This document shows positions 17,124-25,351 of a DNA stretch of 64,000 bases, in pieces. The stretch comes from Maritimibacter sp. (GTDB lineage: Bacteria > Pseudomonadota > Alphaproteobacteria > Rhodobacterales > Rhodobacteraceae): contig NZNT01000030.1 in NCBI GenBank assembly GCA_002695005.1, positions 62,001-126,000 of the forward strand, written 5' to 3'. A program made the translations under genes and the position numbers. How positions within the stretch are numbered: the stretch's first letter is position 1; each line of letters begins with the position of its first letter. The notes under the pieces were generated by a model. The model did no database searches. It was not told where the DNA came from and saw only the letters and a list, made by a program, of their open reading frames with translations.

Positions 17124-17174
17124 ATACCTCAGGTATTGTAATGCCCTATGCATTACTTTATATACCAGAGGTAT
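17124..17174. promoter_or_regulatory. Divergent operator/promoter region of the XRE regulator
   Basis: Two near-identical palindromes, ATACCTCAGGTAT (17124-17136) and ATACCAGAGGTAT (17162-17174), flank a perfect inverted repeat, GTAATGC-N5-GCATTAC (17138-17156). A possible rightward promoter is TTGTAA (17136-17141), 16 bases, then TTATAT (17158-17163). Its -35 touches the first palindrome and its -10 overlaps the second, so binding of a dimer to either would block transcription. Confidence 0.6.
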
Positions 17175-17201
17175 CACAAACCGACCCTAGAGGGCAACGC
17201 T

Positions 17202-17819
17202 ATGACCTACGACCGCAAAGCCATCATGACCGAAGCCTGGGAAATCGTGCGCCGCTTTCTCGGTAACGGCGAAACCCTCGCCCAGCTTCTTTCCCGCGCG
17301 CTCAAGTCGGTCTGGTGGTCGGCTCGTCAGAAGGTCCGGGTTGCTCGTGCATCGGAAGCCAACATGGCAGCGAAGCAAAAGCTTGAGGCCCTTACCGCTG
17401 CCGAACTCGCCCAGCGTATCGCGGATACGGAAAACCGCGACGCGCTGGGCGTGACCGGCCTCAATGAACTGGCTGACCTTCGCCGCGCTCACGTAGTTGC
17501 CCAGCGCCGTGAAGCCGAAGCAAACGAAGCAAAACGCAAGCTGATCGCCAGCGCCAAGGGCCGCTTCTGCCGCGTAGCCTTCACCAAGAAGGACGGCAGC
17601 GCCCGTCAGATGACCGTGCAGCCTGCTGCGCTCAAGAACCACGTCAAGGGCGACGAAGGGTGCCAGAGCGCCCGTAGAGCCGCTGGGACGCGCGCTGAGC
17701 GCCATCCGCACCTGATGCCGGTATGGGATGTCGAAAAGCAGGCTTGCCGCACCGTGAACCTCGCCACCGTCAACCGGATCGCGGTGAACGGGGCCGTGCA
17801 TGAGTTCCATGCGCACTGA
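17202..17819 (+). CDS. Hypothetical protein, 205 residues
   Basis: Residues about 10-125 are highly charged and helical (long runs of Ala, Glu, Arg, Lys), suggesting a coiled coil. The C-terminal part (GRFCRVAFTKKDGSARQMTV, then PVWDVEKQACRTVNLATVNRI) looks like a small beta domain of the kind seen in mobile-element proteins. The ATG at 17202 has AGAGGG seven bases upstream and is the first gene under the XRE-controlled divergent promoter. It resembles hypothetical proteins of phage-like elements; no function is assigned. Confidence 0.65.
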   Translation: MTYDRKAIMTEAWEIVRRFLGNGETLAQLLSRALKSVWWSARQKVRVARASEANMAAKQKLEALTAAELAQRIADTENRDALGVTGLNELADLRRAHVVAQRREAEANEAKRKLIASAKGRFCRVAFTKKDGSARQMTVQPAALKNHVKGDEGCQSARRAAGTRAERHPHLMPVWDVEKQACRTVNLATVNRIAVNGAVHEFHAH

Positions 17820-17841
17820 TCCGGAAAAAGGGAGAACACCA

Positions 17842-18075
17842 ATGAAGACGACCGAACAACGCCACGAGGAAACCCGCGAACGCCTCGCCCAGTTCGAGGA
17901 AATGACCCAAACCAAAGCGCCCGACACCATTTGGGACGAAGATGGCGCACCGACCGATGAAATTCTCATCTATGCCAAATCGAACGGCTTGAGCCTCGAC
18001 TGGCTCTTTCTCGGCGATCCGCTGCCTTCGATCCTCTACCTGCACGACATGACCATCAAAAAAGAGGTGGCCTGA
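17842..18075 (+). CDS. Hypothetical protein, 77 residues
   Basis: This small acidic protein (MKTTEQRHEETRERL) has a conserved-looking centre, DEILIYAKSNGLSLDWLFLG, that recalls the end of XRE-type helix-turn-helix proteins, although the domain is incomplete. It starts six bases after GGGAGA, 22 bases after the preceding gene, and its stop shares one base with the next start (TGATG). It is probably part of a three- or four-gene operon. Confidence 0.6.
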   Translation: MKTTEQRHEETRERLAQFEEMTQTKAPDTIWDEDGAPTDEILIYAKSNGLSLDWLFLGDPLPSILYLHDMTIKKEVA

Positions 18076-18830
18076 TGAACCTCGCAACCAATCGCCGCAA
18101 TCTCTTGGCCGGCCTCGCAGCCGCTTCCACGGCAGTCATTGGCGGGGCGGCATCGGCCAGGGCGCCTCAGACCGGCGAGCAAAATGCTCGTCTACTCGAA
18201 CTGGCCGACGAACTCCCCATCCGAAAAGCAGCTTTTCTTCAAGCGCAGGAATGGGTCGACCGCATCTATCGGGAGACGATGGCGGTCTGGCCGCTCGCCC
18301 CCGACGAGATCACATGTGAAGCTAGTCCGTTCTTCGGAACGCTCGAACGCGACGTTGCAGGTCGAGGGATTTGGCGGAAAGGTTCGGAGAACGCCATGGG
18401 CGTGAAGACACCCGAGAAGCTGGATGAGGAGGTGCGCTGGTGCGCCGAGACACTTGGCCGGAAACATATCCGGCGCCACCCCGACCGCGTCGAAGACTGG
18501 GAGTCACGCCTCGCCGAAGCAAAGCGCGGGCGAAAGATATCCGAACGCTACTTCGCAGAGTGCGAGCGGCTGAAGGCGGCCAGTGGTTACGAGAAAGCCA
18601 ATGGAGAAGCTGCGACAGCGCGCGAGGCTCTACGCGACATTGTGGCGGCGATCATCGAGGAAGAAGAAACCTCCATTGAGGGCGTCGTCGTCAAGGCGCA
18701 GGCGCTGGCCGCTTGGGGCGCGGTTCCCAGCTTCTACCAGACGTTTTCGCCGGGCGCTTCCAAGTGGGGTCCCAAGTTTGCAGATGCAGTGATGCGTCAG
18801 GCACGGGAAACGAAAGGAGTGCGCACCTGA
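18075..18830 (+). CDS. Hypothetical protein with Tat-like N-terminal leader
   Basis: This 251-residue protein begins with NRRNLLAGLAAASTAVIGGA and a likely cleavage site after ASA, so it carries a twin-arginine-type leader. The remainder is largely helical and charged (EKLDEEVRWCAETLGRKHI, RLAEAKRGRKISERYFAEC) with no metal or cofactor motif that I recognise. It is coupled to the preceding gene by a one-base overlap. Similar leader-bearing helical proteins are common in alphaproteobacterial prophage-like regions, where the leader may be a domain remnant. Confidence 0.62.
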   Translation: MNLATNRRNLLAGLAAASTAVIGGAASARAPQTGEQNARLLELADELPIRKAAFLQAQEWVDRIYRETMAVWPLAPDEITCEASPFFGTLERDVAGRGIWRKGSENAMGVKTPEKLDEEVRWCAETLGRKHIRRHPDRVEDWESRLAEAKRGRKISERYFAECERLKAASGYEKANGEAATAREALRDIVAAIIEEEETSIEGVVVKAQALAAWGAVPSFYQTFSPGASKWGPKFADAVMRQARETKGVRT

Positions 18831-18903
18831 CCGCCAGGCGCAAGCAGGAGACGGCCCGTTCGCCGAGCGGGTCGTTTTCATGTGCAGAGCAACGAGTGAC
18901 CGA

Positions 18904-19404
18904 ATGACAATTCATTATGACGTCAACCGGCAGTGGTCGGATGCCTACCTTCCAGATGTGAAACGCATTGTCGGCTCGCACCTTCTCAGGGCAGCGCCCG
19001 ACGAAATCGACATGCGGCAGGCGACCGACCTCCTGATGCTCGACGCGAAAGACATGCGCGTTGCCGCTCGGGTCCGTCGCCCTGGCTACGCCGACCGCTT
19101 CCCATACGAGTTCACCGTGCGCTCGCGCATCCCTTCTGGCGGCGAGACGGAGCTTTCCAAGATCATCAACGGCTATGGGGATTGGATGTTCTATGGCCAC
19201 GCCGATCCGGGCGGCGGGATAGGCCGGTGGTGGCTCTTGGACCTACGGGCCTTCCGAGCCGCTCTGATACGCCCTGAGAGCCGCGCACGGCTTCACTGGG
19301 GCAACAAGGTCAACGCGGATGGAACACGGTTCACCTGGTTCGACATCCGGTCTTTTCCGAATGCACCCGATATTGTGGTGGCCTCGTCAAGCGCGGCCGC
19401 ATGA
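18904..19404 (+). CDS. Hypothetical protein, possible PD-(D/E)XK-like nuclease fold
   Basis: This 166-residue protein has the order of elements of a restriction-endonuclease-like fold: an early helix-strand, an Asp in LLMLDAKDM, then YEFTVRSR, where E-x-T-x-R could be the E-x-K-like catalytic strand, then a polar loop and WMFYGHAD followed by LLDLRAF. The match is weak and the Lys is replaced by Arg. The ATG at 18904 follows a short GAGTGA. It closes the block that starts at 17202. Confidence 0.5.
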   Translation: MTIHYDVNRQWSDAYLPDVKRIVGSHLLRAAPDEIDMRQATDLLMLDAKDMRVAARVRRPGYADRFPYEFTVRSRIPSGGETELSKIINGYGDWMFYGHADPGGGIGRWWLLDLRAFRAALIRPESRARLHWGNKVNADGTRFTWFDIRSFPNAPDIVVASSSAAA

Positions 19405-19720
19405 AATTTCTTCGGGGACTATTTGTGCAAATCACCCGAACAATACCCGAAGATTCCACCCATTGTCTGTATTAAGGTCCTGAAATCGCTAAATTTCTGT
19501 TCGGAAACGTGGCGACAAAATGGCAAAAATGTGATACAAAAATGATTGCGATTGGTCGCTGGCGAACATTCGAGCGGGGGACAGGAGACGGGGACATGGC
19601 AATTATCATGATCGGAGTCGCAGTTAATCTCAGAAGGCAAGGTATCCCTTGTCGGGAAGCACTTGGCTTGGCAGCCGTGTGCATTCCGATGGACGGTGTG
19701 CTTGTAGCGTCGGTGCTCGT
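19405..19720. other. Gene-free AT-rich gap inside the element
   Basis: About 316 bases, clearly AT-richer than the surroundings, with no supported gene. It contains a palindrome, ATTTG-TG-CAAAT (19420-19431), and a repeated CCCGAA, which may be regulatory for the membrane-protein gene that follows. Short open frames here have no ribosome sites. Confidence 0.45.
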
Positions 19721-20395
19721 ATGAAAGCGGCGACGCGAGGCGACTCCAAAGCCACAGGGGTGACGCACAGACAGAGCGTCGATGGAACGTCTTCCGGCGC
19801 ATCCGTGGATGCATCGCCGCTCGGGGGCTGGCTCGTCTTTCTTTTCTTATTGGCCTACTTCGGCGTAGCGACGGTTTATCAAACGGGCAGTCCAGATCCC
19901 ATTTGGCAGGAAGGTTCCCCGATGGATCGCCTGAACGGCAGTCTTCTTTGGGTCACCTCCGCTATGGCCTTGTTCAATGCAACGCTTCGATCCGCAAGAC
20001 CGATGGCATTCATGATTTGGCTATTGGCCTCCGCAACGATTGGAGTCGTCGCGATAGATGAACTCTTCATGCTTCATGAGAAGGCGATTGAGATAACGGG
20101 TGACGATGATCATCCGAAGATTCTTCTGATCGCGTGTGCGGGGGTCGGAATCTACATCCTGTCGAAGATTGAAAGGCTCCACACCTCGGCGCAAGCACTT
20201 CTTTGGTGCGGGTTCTTCGCCCATTTCTGCTACTTGCTGGCTGATATGGGCGACGGCGACTATTTTGATTTACCCCTTGGCCGCGTGACGCTCACCTGGA
20301 TTGAGGAATACTTGGAGCTTACATCGACGGCGCTCTACTTCAGTGCTCTGTACGTGCAGTGCTTCAATGTGGTGACGAAATCAAAGAAGCGATAG
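19721..20395 (+). CDS. Multi-pass membrane protein, cargo of the element
   Basis: This 224-residue protein has a hydrophilic N-terminus of about 35 residues followed by six hydrophobic segments, the first GGWLVFLFLLAYFGVATVYQ and the third MIWLLASATIGVVAIDELFM. A conserved-looking acidic/His motif, DELFMLHEKA, lies at the edge of the third helix and LADMGDGDYFDLP in a loop, so metal or redox binding is conceivable. I do not recognise the family. The frame is open upstream to 19649, but the ATG at 19721 is the more natural start. Confidence 0.6.
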   Translation: MKAATRGDSKATGVTHRQSVDGTSSGASVDASPLGGWLVFLFLLAYFGVATVYQTGSPDPIWQEGSPMDRLNGSLLWVTSAMALFNATLRSARPMAFMIWLLASATIGVVAIDELFMLHEKAIEITGDDDHPKILLIACAGVGIYILSKIERLHTSAQALLWCGFFAHFCYLLADMGDGDYFDLPLGRVTLTWIEEYLELTSTALYFSALYVQCFNVVTKSKKR

Positions 20396-20441
20396 CGACG
20401 TGACCAGTCTCGGTAGGTGGGTGGGATGGCGTGGTGTGTCG

Positions 20442-20819
20442 TCAGGTTTCGAAGTAGACCCGAAAGGCCTGACAAACCATTTCAATTTCTTGAATAGTCA
20501 AAACCCAGGACTTTGAGACGTGATCCTCCAGCCTTCGCAAACAATCGTCAGTAAGGCGTCCTGCTTGTTGGATCGGTACCCCTTGCAGGTCAGCGCGTGT
20601 GTAACGAATGACTGCCGTGCAACTGACGAAGCTCTCCTCTTTGGGCATTTCGGGCCAGTCAGCCCTAGTGATGCGCATTGCCCCTTCGAATGGATCGGAA
20701 TTGATGAATAGAAATGCCCCCTGACCGAGATCAATCGCCAGATGATACTTTGTGCGAGTTGCGCGCCCGACGGCTTGCTGCGTTTCGAAACGGAAGATTT
20801 CGCCCAGCTTCTTGGGCAT
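20442..20819 (-). CDS. Candidate toxin paired with a Panacea antitoxin
   Basis: This 125-residue protein is encoded directly downstream of a Panacea-domain gene, with start and stop sharing one base (TAATG). The pattern GEIFRF, then RTKYHLAIDLGQGAFLFINS, then MRITRADWP and SFVSCTAVIRYTR suggests a small beta-barrel like that of PemK/MazF toxins, but this is inference from spacing and hydrophobicity. In known Panacea systems the partner is the toxin and is very variable in family. Gene order here is antitoxin first. Confidence 0.6.
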   Translation of the reverse strand: MPKKLGEIFRFETQQAVGRATRTKYHLAIDLGQGAFLFINSDPFEGAMRITRADWPEMPKEESFVSCTAVIRYTRADLQGVPIQQAGRLTDDCLRRLEDHVSKSWVLTIQEIEMVCQAFRVYFET

Positions 20820-21373
20820 TACATTCCGCGAGAAATAAATTCTAGATCAGAGACTTTGCCGGGTTTGGAGGCATCCTCCTCCAGAAAGTCTTCAAATCTC
20901 ATTTCATCGGCCAACGAAGTTCGATTTTTCCAAGCTCGATCATACGCAAAATGATCGTGCGTGATTTCAAAAAGTTGGTCGAATGACTTGTCTCCATACT
21001 CGGCAACAGTTTCGTCCAGAATATGAAGATCACTCCGCGAAAAGAGAGATGTGTCCACCTCACGCAAAGGCTTCCTCACCAAGAAAATCTTGTCGTGCTG
21101 TTCAATGTCAAAAGGAAGTTTGTCTGGCGTCACTCCCAAAGCGGACCTCTTCCTCACCATATCATAGGCATTGGAAGCAACAGGACCGAACTGCATTGCT
21201 ACATACTTGTCGAACGTGATCGGCCGACCAAACCGTTGAAAGTGCGCGCGATCAGCTAGGTAAAGAAGCTTGACCAACTTGTACTGGTCAAGATCCAGAC
21301 CCTTATGCGCCAAGTACAAGATAGCTTCTACTATCTTGTCGGCCTTGGGTTTGAAGCGTACGCGAGCGTTCAT
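20819..21373 (-). CDS. Panacea (DUF4065/SocA-like) domain antitoxin
   Basis: This 184-residue protein has the Panacea signature: KIVEAILYLAHKGLDLDQYK, KLLYLADRAHFQRFGRPI and AMQFGPVASNAYDM, where YLAD, GRPI and FGPV are the conserved points. This domain acts as an antitoxin in many toxin-antitoxin pairs and as the SocA proteolytic adaptor in Caulobacter. An acidic C-terminal part follows. It is translationally coupled to the 125-residue gene downstream. Such a pair would help keep the element in the cell. Confidence 0.85.
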   Translation of the reverse strand: MNARVRFKPKADKIVEAILYLAHKGLDLDQYKLVKLLYLADRAHFQRFGRPITFDKYVAMQFGPVASNAYDMVRKRSALGVTPDKLPFDIEQHDKIFLVRKPLREVDTSLFSRSDLHILDETVAEYGDKSFDQLFEITHDHFAYDRAWKNRTSLADEMRFEDFLEEDASKPGKVSDLEFISRGM

Positions 21374-21566
21374 GGCCTCAATCTAGTATCAAATGCCCTT
21401 AAACGTAAGAACCGTGATGAAATGTGATCAAGAGTGTCGCGGACTTGCCAGTAATAGCACTTGGTTCTTCAAATTCCACATGGACAGCTCCACCGGGTGC
21501 CGCCTATTACCCCGGCCTCTGCAGACCTTCTTGCAAGGGGAGGCGGGCTAGCAAGCGCCGCAGCGG

Positions 21567-22019
21567 TCACATGGCGCGTTCGATCCGCTGGAAAAACGTG
21601 ATCACGAGCGACATGAGAACCCCGGAAGCGATAGCGACAGGCGCAAGCGGCAGATTCAGAATGGCCGATGCGCAGACCGCGACCGCGCCAGTGGATGCCA
21701 GTGCAGCAACATACATGACCGCGTCAGACTCGATCATTGCGGCGCATAGCCGGTTGATGGGGGCCCTGGCGCGGCGAACTTTGAGGCCCCGGAGCATCTC
21801 TCGAGCGTCACGGACATCCGCGTTCCATGACGGGTGGTCGAGTTCACGGAGCAAGCAATTGTCAGTCACATCAGCCTGTACTCGGCTCGGAAGAACCCTT
21901 GTGGATTGGTTCACCGAAGCTTTTTCGGACAGCGCCCAGGCTGCGATTGCGTTATCATTTTCACAGCACTGCATATCTGTTTCGCGCCTATTAATCGTTG
22001 AAATGGTAAGGGTAGCCAT
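21567..22019 (-). CDS. Hypothetical protein with C-terminal membrane anchor
   Basis: This 150-residue protein has a soluble Cys-containing N-terminal part and two hydrophobic segments near the C-terminus (MYVAALASTGAVAVCASAIL and PVAIASGVLMSLVITFF). There is no good ribosome site at the ATG (22019) or at the internal ATG (21974), and no family is recognised, so expression is uncertain. It lies about 190 bases upstream of the Panacea gene on the same strand. Confidence 0.45.
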   Translation of the reverse strand: MATLTISTINRRETDMQCCENDNAIAAWALSEKASVNQSTRVLPSRVQADVTDNCLLRELDHPSWNADVRDAREMLRGLKVRRARAPINRLCAAMIESDAVMYVAALASTGAVAVCASAILNLPLAPVAIASGVLMSLVITFFQRIERAM

Positions 22020-22317
22020 ACCGACGTGCAGGTTATCCAGTCCATAGGAAAAGCGGTATTTTCAACAGTCTCTGATCAAGGGTCGAACCGTCTCCGTCCC
22101 TGAGGCGAAATGTTCGTTCTTCGTGTTGTGCGTGTGACGTCATCGGGCCGGTCATGGCGGAAGGATGGCCAATTTGAGCCATCTGTAGGGGCCCGCAGGA
22201 AAAGTTGATTCGCGGCATCGTGTTTCAGCGTGCTTGGGATGGGTGCAGATTCCGCAGCTACCGTTGAAGAAGCGGTGTACAAGATAACCTGACATCAATC
22301 AGCGAGGCGAAGCGAAC

Positions 22318-23658
22318 TTGAGCAAGCCCCAAAATAGAAGGCAAATCCTTTCAGGCTTGGTGGCTGCGGGTGCGCTGGGTCTGGGCAGTAGAGGTGCCAC
22401 GTCTCAGCCGCAGCGCAGGATACTTGTCCTAGGTGCTGGCATAAGCGGCCTCTCGGCCGCAAGGCTCCTACACGATGCAGGTCATTCGGTTACAGTTCTG
22501 GAGGCGCGCGAAAGGCTAGGCGGTCGAATTCATACCTCCCGTTTATGGCCAGACCTGCCAATGGATCTTGGCGCAAGTTGGATTCATGGCCGGCGCGGAA
22601 ACCCATTAACAGACCTAGCTGCTGAAGCTGGGGCTTCGGTCGAAGCGACGAGCTACGATGCCGCAATGCTCATTGGTGCCGATGGGTTGGAAAGCGACGA
22701 CAATTTTGGACCGGCCGAACGCGTGCTGCGGGAAGCGTTCGCGGCAGCCGAAGAGCGGGACGAAGACATCTCGGTAAGGCAGGCGCTGGAAGTATCGACT
22801 GGCTGGCAGCGTGCCGATGCGGAACTGCGCCGCCGCGTGGATTACCTGGTCAACAGCTCCCTAGAACATGAGTATGGCAGTCCGGCACGGCTGTTGTCCT
22901 CGTGGTACGGGTTCGAGGACGAGGAGTTCAACGGAGAGGACGTGCTGTTCCCGAATGGCTTCGACCAGATTGTCAGCCATCTCGCGCAAGGATTGAACGT
23001 CCGCTTCTCTGCGGATGTGGTTCAGGTTGCTCCGGGGTTTGTAAGGCTTTCTGACGGGAGCCAGGTCTCGGCAGACCAGATCATTTGCACGTTGCCTTTG
23101 GGTGTCTTGCAGTCGGGCCGAGTCCAGTTCGCAGAGCCTCTCGCGCAAAGCCGGAGGAAAGCCATCGAAGGGATCGGAATGGGTCTCTTGAACAAGTGCT
23201 TGCTCCGTTTTGAACGTACCGAATGGCCCGACGATGTGGACTGGATTGGTTGGCTTGGTCCACGTAGCGGGTTCTGGGCTGAGTGGGTGTCTCTGGCGCG
23301 AACCCTTAAGGCGCCAGTCCTGATGGGTTTCAATGCCGCAGACCAAGCAACCGAAGTGGAAAAGATGAATGATCGAGACACTGTCGCAGCCGCCCACGAC
23401 GCTTTGCGTGGGATGTTTGGCTCTAACTTCCCCGCCCCGCTGTCCTCGCAAATCACGCGATGGGGGCAGGAGCGTCACACGCTAGGAAGTTACAGTTTCA
23501 ATGCAGTTGGCATGGGGCCCCATCTGCGGCGAGAGCTTGGCGGTTCAGATTGGGAGGGGCAACTTTGGTTCGCCGGGGAAGCCACCTCTACGCAATACTT
23601 CGGTACAGCACACGGAGCGATGTTGTCAGGTATTGAAGTGGCACAGAGCGTTATCTAG
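22318..23658 (+). CDS. FAD-dependent amine oxidase with Tat signal
   Basis: This 446-residue flavin-containing monoamine oxidase family protein begins with a twin-arginine leader ([18 protein letters not shown]). The FAD-binding motif [15 protein letters not shown] ends in [12 protein letters not shown], then ASWIHG. The C-terminal flavin segment is [19 protein letters not shown]. Such enzymes oxidise polyamines or other amines; export would put it in the periplasm. The start is a TTG with GAGGCG seven bases upstream. It is probably metabolic cargo, next to the right end of the element. Confidence 0.88.
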   Translation: MSKPQNRRQILSGLVAAGALGLGSRGATSQPQRRILVLGAGISGLSAARLLHDAGHSVTVLEARERLGGRIHTSRLWPDLPMDLGASWIHGRRGNPLTDLAAEAGASVEATSYDAAMLIGADGLESDDNFGPAERVLREAFAAAEERDEDISVRQALEVSTGWQRADAELRRRVDYLVNSSLEHEYGSPARLLSSWYGFEDEEFNGEDVLFPNGFDQIVSHLAQGLNVRFSADVVQVAPGFVRLSDGSQVSADQIICTLPLGVLQSGRVQFAEPLAQSRRKAIEGIGMGLLNKCLLRFERTEWPDDVDWIGWLGPRSGFWAEWVSLARTLKAPVLMGFNAADQATEVEKMNDRDTVAAAHDALRGMFGSNFPAPLSSQITRWGQERHTLGSYSFNAVGMGPHLRRELGGSDWEGQLWFAGEATSTQYFGTAHGAMLSGIEVAQSVI

Positions 23659-23783
23659 GGCGGTACGCCTTCAAATCATCCCTAGTATCTCCCGACCTTT
23701 TCAGGACTCTTCGCAACGCATTGAAGAATCTCCAAGAAGGGAGCCGAGCGTAAAAGCCAAATCTCGCGAAATGGCGCAATATG

Positions 23784-23811
23784 GTGGGACATCAGGCGGG
23801 ACAATCATGGA
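23784..23811. repeat. Right pair of candidate integrase arm-type sites
   Basis: ggtgggaca at 23784 and ggcgggaca at 23796 are 12 bases apart, as in the left pair. The second lies in a 16-mer, ggcgggacaatcatgg, identical to 6413-6428. The similarity stops just after the ATG, so this is either the second arm of the recombination site or the leftover upstream end of another integrase gene. Confidence 0.5.
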
Positions 23812-23856
23812 TTTCCCAAGAATGTCGTTCAAAAACAAGAGTTTACGTGGGGGATT

Positions 23857-23932
<76 letters not shown>

Positions 23933-24087
23933 GTTGATCGGCTCTCGCCGAACGCCCGCGGTGTTTAGGCGAGGGCGCAGTGGGTTTCAAGCGAAAAAGT
24001 AGGGCTCCGCCTGCAATTTCCGGGCGCAGGATCGTCCAAACGAACATGCCTTGAAAAACGCCCGTCCCGGCGCCCGAAGACGACAAA

Positions 24088-24109
24088 GGCCGAGCACTCC
24101 GGCTCGGCC
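24088..24109 (-). terminator. Rho-independent-like terminator after the FYDLN gene
   Basis: GGCCGAGC (24088-24095) and GCTCGGCC (24102-24109) form an 8-bp stem with loop ACTCCG, 24 bases after the minus-strand stop. On that strand it is followed by TTTGTC, a weak T-tract. Confidence 0.6.
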
Positions 24110-24132
24110 CCTTCGATCACGTTTCGCCGGGA

Positions 24133-24459
24133 TCAGTCGTCGTCTTCGGAGGCCACGTCGGCGATGTCGTCGAGCGAGACGTCATCGTCTTCGTCATCCT
24201 CGAGCACGTCGTCGCCGAGATCAACATCGGTATCGTCGTCGGCGATGACCTCATCATCCTCGAGCGTCTCGTCCTTCTCGGCCTCTTTTTTCTGGCTGGC
24301 CTTGTCAGCCTTGTCGGCCACCATGGTACGAGTCTTGCCAGTGTCGATCTCGACCACGTCGCCGGTGTAGGGCGAAACGATCGGGTTGGCGTTCAGGTCG
24401 TAAAACCGTTTGCCGGTTGTCGGGCAGACGCGCTTGGTGCCCCATTCTTCCTTGGGCAT
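24133..24459 (-). CDS. FYDLN acid family protein (TIGR02300)
   Basis: This 108-residue protein has the family signature near the N-terminus, WGTKRVCPTTGKRFYDLNAN, followed by a Lys/Glu patch and a strongly acidic Asp/Glu-rich tail. The family is restricted to alphaproteobacteria and its function is unknown. It is single-copy and chromosomal, which marks the return to core genome right of the tRNA. It is divergent from the metallopeptidase gene. Confidence 0.92.
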   Translation of the reverse strand: MPKEEWGTKRVCPTTGKRFYDLNANPIVSPYTGDVVEIDTGKTRTMVADKADKASQKKEAEKDETLEDDEVIADDDTDVDLGDDVLEDDEDDDVSLDDIADVASEDDD

Positions 24460-24580
24460 GGAAAACCCTTTCCGTCATCATGTCGTCATGCGAGAATTTG
24501 GGGCCAACTGCCATATGTGCAAGGGGGTGTCAAAGCCTTTCAGAGCGGGCTTTGACGCATCTGGCGAGCGAGGGCCGGGA

Positions 24581-25321
24581 ATGGGGCTGAGACAGGCGTT
24601 GTTCGGCAACGGAAAGGATGACGATCCGGGCGTGATTTCACTGCCCGCAAATCCCGAGGTCGCGGTGCGACTGAAGCGGTCTGCGCGGGCGCGTCGGCTG
24701 TCTTTGCGTATCTCTTCGTTGGATGGAAAGGTCACGCTGACTGTCCCCGCGCGGCTGCGTCGGGCCGAGGCTGAGGCATTCGTCCGGGAAAAATCCGACT
24801 GGATCCTTGGGCATCTGTCGAAAATGCCGGGAGAGGTCCGTCCGATGCCGGGAGACCACTTGCCCGTCGAGGGGGCGCTGCGCGAGGTAACGGCCGCTTC
24901 CCGCCGCGGCGTTGCCTTGGTCGGAGATCGGCTCGAAGTGCCGCTGACGGGCGTGGAGCGCACGCCGGCGCGTATTGGCGCGTTTCTCAAGGTTGCGGCA
25001 CGGGAGCGGCTCATGGACGCCTCCGAGCGCCACGCGGCCCGAATCGGGCGCGAGGTCGGAAAGGTCACGTTGCGCGACACCCGCTCGCGTTGGGGGTCCT
25101 GCTCGCACGAGGGCAACCTGATGTATTCCTGGCGGCTCGTTATGGCGCCGCCCGCCGTGCTCGACTATGTGGCCGCGCACGAGGTTGCCCACCTCGTTCA
25201 CATGGACCACTCGGCGGCGTTCTGGCGCCAGTGCGCTGAGTTGTTTCCCGACCACAAGGCCCAACGGCGCTGGCTGCGCGAAGAGGGCGGGGCGCTCCAC
25301 CGGTATCGCTTCCGAGATTGA
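24581..25321 (+). CDS. YgjP/SprT-type zinc metallopeptidase (DUF45)
   Basis: The zinc-binding helix HEVAHLVHMDHSAAFW (HExxH with a downstream His) and the preceding RWGSC-like motif (DTRSRWGSCSHEGNLMYSWR) are diagnostic of the YgjP-type M48-like family. Residues about 25-120 form the beta-rich N-terminal domain of the family. At 246 residues it is of normal length. The start is the ATG at 24581; the frame is open further upstream over the divergent promoter region. The physiological substrate is unknown. Confidence 0.88.
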   Translation: MGLRQALFGNGKDDDPGVISLPANPEVAVRLKRSARARRLSLRISSLDGKVTLTVPARLRRAEAEAFVREKSDWILGHLSKMPGEVRPMPGDHLPVEGALREVTAASRRGVALVGDRLEVPLTGVERTPARIGAFLKVAARERLMDASERHAARIGREVGKVTLRDTRSRWGSCSHEGNLMYSWRLVMAPPAVLDYVAAHEVAHLVHMDHSAAFWRQCAELFPDHKAQRRWLREEGGALHRYRFRD

Positions 25322-25351
25322 CCGAACGGCGATTTGTGATCACAAAGGGAC

